This document shows, piece by piece, positions 1 through 6,359 of a DNA stretch of 7,593 nucleotides (positions are counted from its first letter, which is position 1; each line of letters opens with the position of its first letter). The position numbers and the translations under genes are program-made. The stretch is taken from the NCBI GenBank assembly GCA_937935205.1, contig CALGXU010000133.1:1-7593 (forward strand), in the 5' to 3' direction. The notes below the pieces were generated by a model, which saw only the letters and a list, made by a program, of their open reading frames with translations, ran no database searches and was not told the DNA's origin. This DNA is from an uncultured Rothia sp. (GTDB lineage Bacteria; Actinomycetota; Actinomycetes; Actinomycetales; Micrococcaceae).

Positions 1-29
1 GATGTCACTACGGACGACACCGCCCCTCC
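1..29 (+). repeat. End of a dispersed palindromic repeat (third copy, cut by window edge)
   Basis: These 29 bases match the reverse complement of 4687-4715 at 28 of 29 positions; the only difference is at base 10 (A here, T there). They contain the core GGACGACACCGCCCCTCC, the terminal arm of the repeat seen twice at 4488-4778. Only the end of the element is visible, and the rest would lie upstream of the window. It has the opposite orientation to the copy at 4687-4778. Confidence 0.8.
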
Positions 30-137
30 GCGCCCCCTTGCCTCCCCTCCCGGCGCATAGTAGGCTAGTGTTCAAATTGTCTTCTCTCAAGGGAAAACAG
101 CGATGAGCCCCCTGAACGAGCGGACAAAGATGCAACA

Positions 138-143
138 TATATT
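138..143 (+). promoter_or_regulatory. Possible -10 element upstream of the lipoprotein gene
   Basis: TATATT matches the actinobacterial TANNNT pattern and lies in an AT-rich patch of an otherwise GC-rich leader. No convincing -35 element stands 16-19 bp upstream. A transcript starting about 7 bp downstream would begin inside the ribosome binding site at 147-154, which argues against this placement. It is a weak candidate only. Confidence 0.2.
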
Positions 144-161
144 TCACGAGGAAGTGCCCCT

Positions 162-1016
162 ATGCGTCGACCGAACACCCTACGAACCCTCGCCGGGGCT
201 CTACTCCCGCTGACCTTGATGCTTAGCTCCTGCGCATCCGGGCAGCCCAGCGCCGACTCCTCGGCGTCCGCTAACGCTGAGAAGGCGTATAGCGCCTCCA
301 AGAGTCCCGATAGCCAAGCTATCGAAAAAGTAGAGAACCTCGCCTCACTTTCTGACAATGTTGCTCGTGCCTACCAGCGCTCCCTGAGCCAGTGCATGAC
401 TGAACGAGGATTCCCACACCACAAGGCTCCTGCCGTAGAAACTGAAACCCCGCTGCTTCTGCAGGCTGATCTTGAGCCTCTCACCGTTGCGGACGCCCGC
501 GCTCGCGGATACGAAGAGCGCTACTCTTTGGCTACTACAGCACTGGAAGAGCAGAGCCGCACTATGAGCGACGCTGAAATGCAGGCTCTTAACGGCACCG
601 AAGGAAAGGGCGGTTGCCAACAAGAAGCCACCCGCGCAGTCTTCGGCTCAGAAGAATCCCGCGCGACCATACGAAAGGTCTACATTACTGCGGTTCACTA
701 CCTCAACAACGACGCAATCTTCAAAGACCTTGGGCCCGCCACCGAGAAGTGGGCACAGTGTATGAAGGAACGCTTCGGGGGAGACTACACCACGCCGGTT
801 ATGGCTCGCGAACAGTACCGCCAGAACAACCAAGACACCCACGAACTGGCGATTAACGACGCGACCTGCCGCGAAGCAACCGGGCTTGATGCAGAACAGC
901 GAAAGATGGCTATCGCTTACCTGAGTTCCTTCCTCGAAAAGGAGCAGGGTCTCATCGAACAGGTGACCACGATCAAGAAAACCGCTGAAGAGAACGCCCG
1001 AAAGATTCTGAGCTAA
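162..1016 (+). CDS. Secreted lipoprotein of unknown function with paired Cys-Met motifs
   Basis: This 284-residue protein starts at ATG 162, with a purine-rich ribosome binding site (GAGGAAG, 148-154) 7 bp upstream. The N-terminus is a lipoprotein signal peptide: arginines 2, 3 and 8, a hydrophobic core at about 10-21, then a lipobox ending LSSC with the modifiable cysteine at residue 24. A Ser/Ala-rich linker follows (about 25-50). The mature part is hydrophilic and probably helical, with four further cysteines at 78, 152, 200 and 236. Two of them lie in near-identical motifs, QCMTERGF (77-84) and QCMKERFG (199-206). Each is followed by another cysteine, which suggests an internal duplication and possibly two disulfides. 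I do not recognise a catalytic domain. It should sit on the outer face of the cytoplasmic membrane. Its position before a MacAB-like pair suggests an accessory or sensing role, which is inference. Confidence 0.85.
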   Translation: MRRPNTLRTLAGALLPLTLMLSSCASGQPSADSSASANAEKAYSASKSPDSQAIEKVENLASLSDNVARAYQRSLSQCMTERGFPHHKAPAVETETPLLLQADLEPLTVADARARGYEERYSLATTALEEQSRTMSDAEMQALNGTEGKGGCQQEATRAVFGSEESRATIRKVYITAVHYLNNDAIFKDLGPATEKWAQCMKERFGGDYTTPVMAREQYRQNNQDTHELAINDATCREATGLDAEQRKMAIAYLSSFLEKEQGLIEQVTTIKKTAEENARKILS

Positions 1017-1094
1017 TCCTCCGGACTAATCAGACTGGACTAACCAGAACAGGCGTACAGAGTAGCTGCAACGGCTACACCTCGTCACAGCGTA

Positions 1095-1128
1095 TTGTGC
1101 CCGGCACGCATCCCCGTGCCGGGCACAA
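1095..1128 (+). terminator. Strong stem-loop after the lipoprotein gene, possible terminator without a U-tract
   Basis: Bases 1095-1108 and 1115-1128 are perfectly complementary (14 bp), closing a 6-base loop CATCCC. The core is GTGCCCGGCAC / GTGCCGGGCAC. It lies 78 bp past the lipoprotein stop and 86 bp before the adaptor start. No T-run follows on either strand, so it is not a classical intrinsic terminator. U-less hairpins have been proposed to terminate in actinobacteria. Stabilising the upstream mRNA or binding a regulator are alternatives. Confidence 0.5.
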
Positions 1129-1214
1129 ACTAACCCCGCACGGCACCGCCGCCTCCTAAACCCAAACGGCACAGACAATAGCGTTCCCACACGCGCACCC
1201 AAAGAAGGGACACC

Positions 1215-2411
1215 ATGAGCGTCACCCCCACCCGCCAGAAGAAAACCCTCTGGCTCTACGGCATTATCGCCCTGCTTCTCATCATCACCGTCGGTACGCT
1301 CATCAGCGCCCAAAACATCAAAACCACCGCCCAAAAAGATGCGGAAGCGGCACCCCCGGACCCCTCCACCATCACCGCCACGGTCACCCGCGAAAAGCTA
1401 CGCACCACCGTGCCCCTAACCTGCACCGCGAACTACGCCACCTCAACCCCGCTGCGCTACAACGGCGAAGGGCAGTACACCGCAATCACTATCAAACACG
1501 GTGACACCGTCGGCAACGGCACCCTCATCGCAGAAGTCAACGGTGAACCGCTCATCACCCTCACCGGCGGATTCGCGCTCTACCGCGACCTCAAACTCGA
1601 CGACAGTGGCCCCGACGCCGCACTCCTCAACGAGGCGCTGACCGCCATGGGGCGCCAGGGTCCGCAGCCCGCGCGCATCACCGAAGACACCTACGAGGCT
1701 CTCAACAACCTCCTCGACAGCCTCGGCTACGCGCACGTCAAGACTGACCAGCCTATTCCCGCCCGCTACTTCCTTATCATCAACCGTGCCGGAGTTGTCA
1801 CCGGCAACCCCCGCGCAACCGGCGCTATCGCAGACGGTCCCGTAGCCACCATCGCAGAAGGTAGCAAGACCCTCAGCTGCACCGGAACCACCGGTAGGCT
1901 CACCCCCGAAGCCCGTAGCGGCCAGAAGGTAACCGTGCCCTCCCTCGGTGATACTGAGTACGTTGCAACCCTCGGATACAAGAGCACCTCCGAAGCCGCC
2001 GGTGCCGCAGGCAACAGCCAGGCTGGCCGTAGCACCCAGCCCAATGGCGCAGAAGGCGCGGCTGGCTCCAACCTCAACGGCGCAGCCGGTGCGGCAGGAA
2101 GCACCGAAGGGGAACGCATCCTCACCCTCGACGTGGGGGATAAGGCAGACAGCCTCCGAGGCGCCGTCAACGCGGAACTCACCCTCGAAGAAACCCCCGA
2201 AGCGCACCTGGTCGTGCCCTCATCGGCGCTCTACACCCGTGACGGACAGACCCGAGTCATCGTACTCGGCCCCGAAAGCTCCAACGGATCGAAGGCACGT
2301 GAAGAACGCGAGGTAACCGTTACCGTCATCAGCAACGCCAACGGCAAGAACGCCGTCACCGGTGACCTGCACGAAGGCGACAGCGTCAAAATTATGCGCG
2401 AGAAAAAGTAG
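1215..2411 (+). CDS. MacA/HlyD-like ABC transporter adaptor with peptidoglycan-binding-like domain
   Basis: This 398-residue protein starts at ATG 1215, with AAGGGA (1205-1210) 4 bp upstream. Residues 12-31 form one membrane anchor after a short basic N-terminus; the rest should be extracytoplasmic. Residues about 78-119 resemble a lipoyl half-domain (IKHGDTVGNGTLIAEVNGEP). Residues about 123-172 have the pattern of a PG_binding_1-like helical domain (YRDLKLDDSGPDAALLNEAL, then TEDTYEAL). This occupies the place of the coiled-coil hairpin of Gram-negative MacA. A beta-rich part follows (about 185-256), then an Ala/Gly/Asn/Ser-rich linker (257-299), then a C-terminal membrane-proximal domain with VVPSSALY (333-340) and LHEGDSVKI. 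C70 and C222 could form a disulfide. The next gene is the ATPase-permease, 9 bp away, so the two probably form one export complex. Family assignment is firm at the level of adaptor; the substrate is unknown. Confidence 0.85.
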   Translation: MSVTPTRQKKTLWLYGIIALLLIITVGTLISAQNIKTTAQKDAEAAPPDPSTITATVTREKLRTTVPLTCTANYATSTPLRYNGEGQYTAITIKHGDTVGNGTLIAEVNGEPLITLTGGFALYRDLKLDDSGPDAALLNEALTAMGRQGPQPARITEDTYEALNNLLDSLGYAHVKTDQPIPARYFLIINRAGVVTGNPRATGAIADGPVATIAEGSKTLSCTGTTGRLTPEARSGQKVTVPSLGDTEYVATLGYKSTSEAAGAAGNSQAGRSTQPNGAEGAAGSNLNGAAGAAGSTEGERILTLDVGDKADSLRGAVNAELTLEETPEAHLVVPSSALYTRDGQTRVIVLGPESSNGSKAREEREVTVTVISNANGKNAVTGDLHEGDSVKIMREKK

Positions 2412-2420
2412 GGAGCAGCC

Positions 2421-4469
2421 ATGACTGACTCCCGCGCCGCTCACGCGCACCCACCAGCCTATAGCGTCGATATTCAGGGAGTGTCCCAGCACTTTATGCA
2501 GGGTGACACTCGAATTGACGTGCTCAAAAATATTGACCTGAAAGTTCGCTACGGAGAAGTCGTCGCCATCCTGGGACCGTCCGGCAGCGGCAAATCAACC
2601 CTGCTGAACATCCTCGGTCTGCTCAGCACGCCCGCCTCCGGAAGCTACCTGCTGGACGGTACAGACACCGCAACCTTCAACGCGGCACAGCGAGCTGAAG
2701 CGCGCCTGAACAGCATTGGTTTCGTCTTCCAGGCGTTCCACCTCATCGAACACAAGAACGTGTACCGCAACGTTGAGCTACCACTCATCTACCGTGGTGT
2801 TCCCAAAGCGGAACGAGCGCAACGTGTTGAAGATACTCTCGCCCTGCTGGGGTTGAGCCACCGCACGGATGCACCCATCACCACTCTCTCCGGCGGTGAA
2901 AAGCAGCGTGTGGCTATTGCTCGTGCGCTCATTGGAGAACCGGCATTGCTGCTCTGTGACGAGCCGACCGGCTCGCTGGATGAAGAACTCACCCGTGAAG
3001 TGATTGACCTGCTCCGTGAATGTACAGGGGAACAGCAAAGCACGATTGTGATTACCCACGACCCGCTCGTGGCGGAGCACTGCGACCGGGTGCTACGTAT
3101 GCACGAGGGGCAGCTCATCGAGCAGAAGGCACCGAGTCAGGAAGAAACGACCGTTCGCGCGTCTCTGCATCAGCCTGGCTTTGCTGAGGAACAAGCATCT
3201 AAGCCGCAGGGCAGTGGTCGTGCACCCTGGGCGCTCGCCTCCCTCAAAGAAGCCTGGGACGCTACCGTTCACCGGGTGAGGCGCAATATCTTCACCATGC
3301 TCGGAGTGGTTCTGGGTATCGCTTCGCTCGTGCTGACCGTTGGTCTGACCGCCACCATTTCTGGGCAGCTGGCTGACAGCTTCGACATTTTTAGGGCTAA
3401 GCACCTGACGGTAAGCTCCACTCGAACCGAGCCCATGAGCCGGGCTGAACTATTGAGCCTGGCGGCAAGCGAGAACTACCGGCGTGTCAGCCAGCTGAAC
3501 GGAGTGACCGGTACCGCGTTAGTGGATCAGCTGTATGAATCCGCAGATATTCAGCGTGGCCCAGACAACTTCGGTGAGCGCGGCGCTAACGTGACGGCTG
3601 CCATCCTTGCGGCAACCCCCAGCATCTTTAGCGTGCAGGGTCACGAGCTGGTGTGGGGTCGTACCTTCGATGAGGGGCACGTGGAGCGGAACGATAAGGT
3701 CGTGGTGCTCAGCGAAAGCGTGATGCGCCAGCTCGCGCTACCCTACAGCCCCGGAGTTACGGTCTATATTCGCGATGAGCCGTACACCGTCATCGGTGTG
3801 GTACGGGAGAACCCCTCGCTGACTCTGTCGTACGCTTCGGTCTACCTGCCTCTGGGCGCGAAGCCCGGTGCCGATGTTGAAGAAGCACAGCCCGCTGCCG
3901 GTGGTGGTGCCGCTGCGGCGCAGACCGGTAAGCGTTCCACTCAGATTGTGGTGAGTACTGTTGCCGGTGCCGCAAACCAGATTGCGGAGGAAGCACCGTA
4001 CGCGCTCTCGCCGGAACGTCCCGCCCTGTATAGCGTGAGTGTTCCGCCGGAGCCGAAGACCCTTCGTGAGGCTGTCGACCAGCAGCAACGCACCATGCTT
4101 CTAGCCATGAGCGTTATTACCCTCGTAATTGGTGCGATGGGCATTATGAATACGTTCCTGGTTGCGGTGATGGAGCGTCGCCGTGAGGTTGGTTTGCGTC
4201 TGGCTATTGGTATGCGCCCTTCGGGTATTCTGCTGCAGTTCTCGGCGGAGGCGCTGCTGACCGGTATTTTGGGTGCTGTGGCTGGTATTGTGCTGGCGGT
4301 TAACGGCATCTCGATTGTGTCTTTGATGAACCGTTGGACGCCGATTATTAGTGCCGACACTATTCTGCTGGGCCTGGGTGCTGGTGCGCTGGTTGGTGTG
4401 TTGGCTGGTCTGTACCCGGCGGCGAAGGCTTCGCGTATTGATCCGGCGCAGACCCTGGCGGCAGGCTAG
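2421..4469 (+). CDS. MacB-type ABC transporter, fused ATPase and permease
   Basis: This 682-residue protein has an N-terminal ATPase (about 14-235) fused to a MacB/FtsX permease. The ATPase is complete: Walker A GPSGSGKS (52-59), Q-loop Q104, signature LSGGE (156-160), Walker B ending LLLCDE (D180, E181), D-loop SLD and H-loop H213. After a polar linker, four membrane segments are visible at about 288-312, 558-583, 608-630 and 643-667. A large extracytoplasmic domain (about 313-557) lies between the first two, which is the MacB topology. It contains an Ala/Gly-rich stretch (490-500). The FtsX-type signature ERRREVGLRLAIGM (585-598) and the C-terminal YPAAKASRIDPAQTL are typical. Start ATG 2421 has GGGAG (2411-2415), which overlaps the adaptor stop. 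MacB pumps use ATP-driven mechanotransmission to move substrates from outside the membrane outwards. Drug, peptide or lipoprotein substrates are all possible. Confidence 0.93.
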   Translation: MTDSRAAHAHPPAYSVDIQGVSQHFMQGDTRIDVLKNIDLKVRYGEVVAILGPSGSGKSTLLNILGLLSTPASGSYLLDGTDTATFNAAQRAEARLNSIGFVFQAFHLIEHKNVYRNVELPLIYRGVPKAERAQRVEDTLALLGLSHRTDAPITTLSGGEKQRVAIARALIGEPALLLCDEPTGSLDEELTREVIDLLRECTGEQQSTIVITHDPLVAEHCDRVLRMHEGQLIEQKAPSQEETTVRASLHQPGFAEEQASKPQGSGRAPWALASLKEAWDATVHRVRRNIFTMLGVVLGIASLVLTVGLTATISGQLADSFDIFRAKHLTVSSTRTEPMSRAELLSLAASENYRRVSQLNGVTGTALVDQLYESADIQRGPDNFGERGANVTAAILAATPSIFSVQGHELVWGRTFDEGHVERNDKVVVLSESVMRQLALPYSPGVTVYIRDEPYTVIGVVRENPSLTLSYASVYLPLGAKPGADVEEAQPAAGGGAAAAQTGKRSTQIVVSTVAGAANQIAEEAPYALSPERPALYSVSVPPEPKTLREAVDQQQRTMLLAMSVITLVIGAMGIMNTFLVAVMERRREVGLRLAIGMRPSGILLQFSAEALLTGILGAVAGIVLAVNGISIVSLMNRWTPIISADTILLGLGAGALVGVLAGLYPAAKASRIDPAQTLAAG

Positions 4470-4487
4470 CCGCGTTGAGTCGGTGTT

Positions 4488-4634
4488 GAGGGGCGGTGTT
4501 CGTCCTCTCATCTCATGCAGCGTCTGGGGAGGCACGCCGCATGTTTCCTCCGCGCCTACGCAGGGGCACCCGTCACCCGGACGCTCCGCTTATTCCTTGC
4601 TTCGCTGCGGAAGAGCGTCCGTGTGACACCCTGA
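4488..4634 (+). repeat. Palindromic repeat, copy 1 (diverged, with internal insertion)
   Basis: The left end GAGGGGCGGTGTTCGTCCTC (4488-4507) is the exact reverse complement of 4759-4778. A second shared block, CAGGGGCACCCG (4561-4572), is the exact complement of 4740-4751. CTTCGCT (4600-4606) and CACCCTGA (4627-4634) recur, inverted, in copy 2. Relative to copy 2 there is an insertion of about 45 bp (4508-4552) containing its own stem-loop. The inner part also folds, since GGACGCTC (4579-4586) pairs with GAGCGTCC (4613-4620). The right boundary is uncertain. No target-site duplication is visible. Confidence 0.7.
4514..4543 (+). terminator. Stem-loop 45 bp after the permease gene, weak terminator candidate
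   Basis: CATGCAGCGT (4514-4523) pairs with ACGCCGCATG (4534-4543) with one mismatch, around a 10-base loop. Only TTT (4544-4546) follows, so the U-tract is minimal. It is the first strong hairpin after the permease stop and could end the adaptor-permease transcript. It lies in the part of repeat copy 1 that copy 2 lacks. Confidence 0.4.
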
Positions 4635-4686
4635 GGGCGCATCCGGAAAACACGGCGCGCCACCTCCGGTAGCCTAGCGTGCGTGT

Positions 4687-4778
4687 GGAGGGGCGGTGTC
4701 GTCCGAAGTGACATCAGGGTGCCCGAAGCGAAGCGAGGGCGGGTGCCCCTGTAGGAACGAGGACGAACACCGCCCCTC
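4687..4778 (-). repeat. Palindromic repeat, copy 2 (92 bp, inverted relative to copy 1)
   Basis: The 92-bp unit has its own terminal inverted repeats. GAGGGGCGGTGTCGTCC (4688-4704) pairs with GGACGAACACCGCCCCTC (4761-4778), leaving one unpaired base. An inner stem forms between CAGGGTGCCCG (4714-4724) and CGGGTGCCCCTG (4740-4751) with two wobble pairs and one bulge. The whole unit can therefore fold as a long hairpin. Its 4687-4715 end matches window bases 1-29 inverted. It resembles a MITE-like or REP-like non-coding element. No transposase is present. Confidence 0.75.
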
Positions 4779-4822
4779 GTATCGTCCCCAGCCAGCCCCT
4801 CCAGAAAGCGGGGGAGGGCCCC

Positions 4823-4850
4823 TTCACAGGCTAAGCGAGTATCCTAGAAG
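4823..4850 (+). promoter_or_regulatory. Candidate promoter of rseP
   Basis: TTCACA (4823-4828) differs from the TTGACA -35 consensus at one position. TAGAAG (4845-4850), 16 bp downstream, matches four of six -10 bases. The overlapping TATCCT (4840-4845) fits the actinobacterial TANNNT better, but is only 11 bp from that -35 box. Either places a transcript start within about 35 bp of the rseP start. The call is tentative. Confidence 0.3.
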
Positions 4851-4882
4851 CTTCGTATCCCCGAACCGAAACGAGAAAAAGC

Positions 4883-6238
4883 GTGGAAATCCTGCTGTAC
4901 GCTGTGGGCATTATCCTCATGGCAATCGCTATTGCCGTCTCGATTGCCCTGCACGAGGTGGGGCACCTGGTGCCCGCGAAGCTGTTCAATGTGCGCGTTC
5001 CGCAGTACATGATTGGCTTCGGTAAGACCGTGTTCTCTTTCCGCCGCGGCGAGACTGAGTACGGTTTCAAGGCGATCCCGCTGGGTGGTTACATTTCGAT
5101 GATTGGCATGTACCCGCCGAGCCCTGCTGAGGTGAAGGAGCACCATGAGGAGGGCCATTCGGGCAGTACCAGCCCGTTTGCGTCCTTGGCTGAGGAGGCG
5201 CGTGCGGCGGATGCTGAGCGTCTGAAGCCCGGTGATGAGGACCGCCTGTTCTATAAGTTGCCGGTGCTCAAGCGCATCGTGATTATGTTGGGTGGCCCGA
5301 CGATGAACCTACTGATTGGTGTGGTGTGTACTGCTGTGCTGATTTGTGGTTTTGGTACGGCGCAGGTGACGAATAAGGTGTCGGCGGTGTCTGAGTGCGT
5401 GCCGAGCGTGAATGTCACTCATGATTCGATTAGCTATGGCGAGTGTACGGATAAGTCCACCCCGTCGCCGGCGAAGGCTGCCGGTGTGCAGGTGGGTGAC
5501 CGCGTGGTTGCTGTGAATGGTGCGTCGACGGGTTCGTGGGAGGCTGTGTCTTCGGCGATTCGTGCGGCGGGTTCTCACCCGAGCACTTTGACGGTGGAGC
5601 GTGATGGTCAGCGTCTGGATTTGTCGGTGACTCCGGTTGAGATGATCCGCCCGGTTTCGGATGGTAAGGGCCAGTATGCGCGTGCTGCGGATGGTTCGAT
5701 TGCGACGACTCGCGGCGGTTTTGTGGGTGTTTCGCCGTCGAGTGAGTTGGTGCCTGGTTCTATTACTGAGGTGCCTGCGATGGTGGGCGATACGCTCTCC
5801 CGTGTGGGTTCGTCGATGCTGTCGTTGCCGCAGCGTGTGTGGGAGTTGACGGTGACTTTGGTGACTGGTGGTGAGCGTAGTGCCGAGTCGCCGGTGTCTG
5901 TGGTTGGTGTGAGTCGTATTGCCGGTGAGGTGACGGCTACTGACCGTATTGATGTGAAGGCGAAGGCCGCGATGTTGGTCTCGCTGGTGGCGAATATGAA
6001 TTTGATGCTTTTTGCGTTTAATCTGATTCCGCTGCTGCCGCTGGATGGTGGCCATGTGTTGGGTGCGCTCTGGGAGGGTGTGCGTCGCTTCTTTGCGCGT
6101 TTGACTGGGCGTAAGGATCCGGGTCCGTTTGATCCGGTGAAGTTGTTGCCGTTGACGTATGTGGTGGCGGGCGCATTTATTGTGATGTCTGTCATTCTGA
6201 TTGTGGCGGATATTGTTAAGCCCATCACCCTGTTTTAG
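4883..6238 (+). CDS. rseP: Site-2 intramembrane zinc metalloprotease, RseP/Rip1 family
   Basis: This 451-residue protease cuts membrane-embedded substrates, typically anti-sigma factors already trimmed by another protease. In Mycobacterium tuberculosis the homologue Rip1 controls several sigma factors. The zinc motif HEVGH is at 24-28 inside the first membrane segment. The second segment carries GGPTMN (137-142). One PDZ domain spans about 190-252 (GVQVGDRVVAVNG). The third zinc-ligand motif is NLIPLLPLDGGH (380-391, D388), followed by a last membrane helix (about 424-445). Length and the single PDZ fit actinobacterial Rip1. A charged His/Glu/Ala-rich loop (about 80-125) precedes the second segment. 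The start is GTG 4883, preceded only by a weak GAGA (4873-4876). The next in-frame ATG (4919) would cut into the first membrane helix, so GTG is preferred. ispG follows after 121 bp. Confidence 0.95.
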   Translation: MEILLYAVGIILMAIAIAVSIALHEVGHLVPAKLFNVRVPQYMIGFGKTVFSFRRGETEYGFKAIPLGGYISMIGMYPPSPAEVKEHHEEGHSGSTSPFASLAEEARAADAERLKPGDEDRLFYKLPVLKRIVIMLGGPTMNLLIGVVCTAVLICGFGTAQVTNKVSAVSECVPSVNVTHDSISYGECTDKSTPSPAKAAGVQVGDRVVAVNGASTGSWEAVSSAIRAAGSHPSTLTVERDGQRLDLSVTPVEMIRPVSDGKGQYARAADGSIATTRGGFVGVSPSSELVPGSITEVPAMVGDTLSRVGSSMLSLPQRVWELTVTLVTGGERSAESPVSVVGVSRIAGEVTATDRIDVKAKAAMLVSLVANMNLMLFAFNLIPLLPLDGGHVLGALWEGVRRFFARLTGRKDPGPFDPVKLLPLTYVVAGAFIVMSVILIVADIVKPITLF

Positions 6239-6312
6239 TGTGTTGTTGCGCGCGGTAAGGGTACCCGTATTAGTGGTTTCTTTCGCGTCAGTGGCACAAT
6301 AAAAAGTTGAAC

Positions 6313-6335
6313 GAAGGATGCGTCGTACGTCCTTC
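6313..6335 (+). other. Stem-loop in the ispG leader
   Basis: GAAGGA (6313-6318) pairs with TCCTTC (6330-6335). An inner CGT/ACG pairing (6321-6323 with 6327-6329) extends it across a 2-base bulge. It ends 13 bp before the ispG ribosome binding site. No riboswitch consensus is recognised. It could affect translation or RNA stability, or be incidental. Confidence 0.3.
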
Positions 6336-6359
6336 ATAACCCATGTATGGAGGAAAACC

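Larger units (their letters stand above)
4470..4882. other. 413-bp gene-free stretch dominated by inverted repeats
   Basis: No convincing gene lies here. From left to right it holds an 18-bp spacer after the permease stop, repeat copy 1 (4488-4634) and a spacer (4635-4686) with the palindrome GGCGCGCC (4655-4662). Then come inverted repeat copy 2 (4687-4778) and a leader (4779-4882) that should carry the rseP promoter. Open frames crossing the area have no plausible start context and are composed of the repeat sequence. Transcription end signals for the permease gene and start signals for rseP must both lie here. Confidence 0.8.

Noticed and set aside
1179..1184. TAGCGT as a -10 box for the adaptor gene
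   Set aside because: It fits TANNNT but has no recognisable -35 partner, and such hexamers are common by chance.
1443..2207. A 254-codon open frame on the - strand inside the adaptor gene
   Set aside because: It is antisense to a gene with a clear ribosome binding site and recognised domains. Its Gly/Val/Ala-rich product shows no motif.
4351..4626. A 91-codon + strand frame overlapping the end of the permease gene
   Set aside because: It is out of frame with the permease and runs into the repeats. The product is a Trp/Arg-rich string without features.
4488..4778. CRISPR array or insertion sequence
   Set aside because: There are no regularly spaced direct repeats and no transposase frame. 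The repeats are inverted and palindromic with unequal spacing.
4797..4818. Stem-loop CCCTCC / GGAGGG before rseP
   Set aside because: A 6-bp stem in a GC-rich stretch with no T-run is not distinguishable from chance.
4696..5025. A 109-codon + strand frame from the repeat region into rseP
   Set aside because: It begins inside repeat copy 2, overlaps the membrane segment of rseP in another frame, and has no ribosome binding site.
6295..6300. CACAAT as a -10 box for ispG
   Set aside because: It matches only four of six consensus bases and no -35-like hexamer lies 16-18 bp upstream. ispG may be co-transcribed with rseP.
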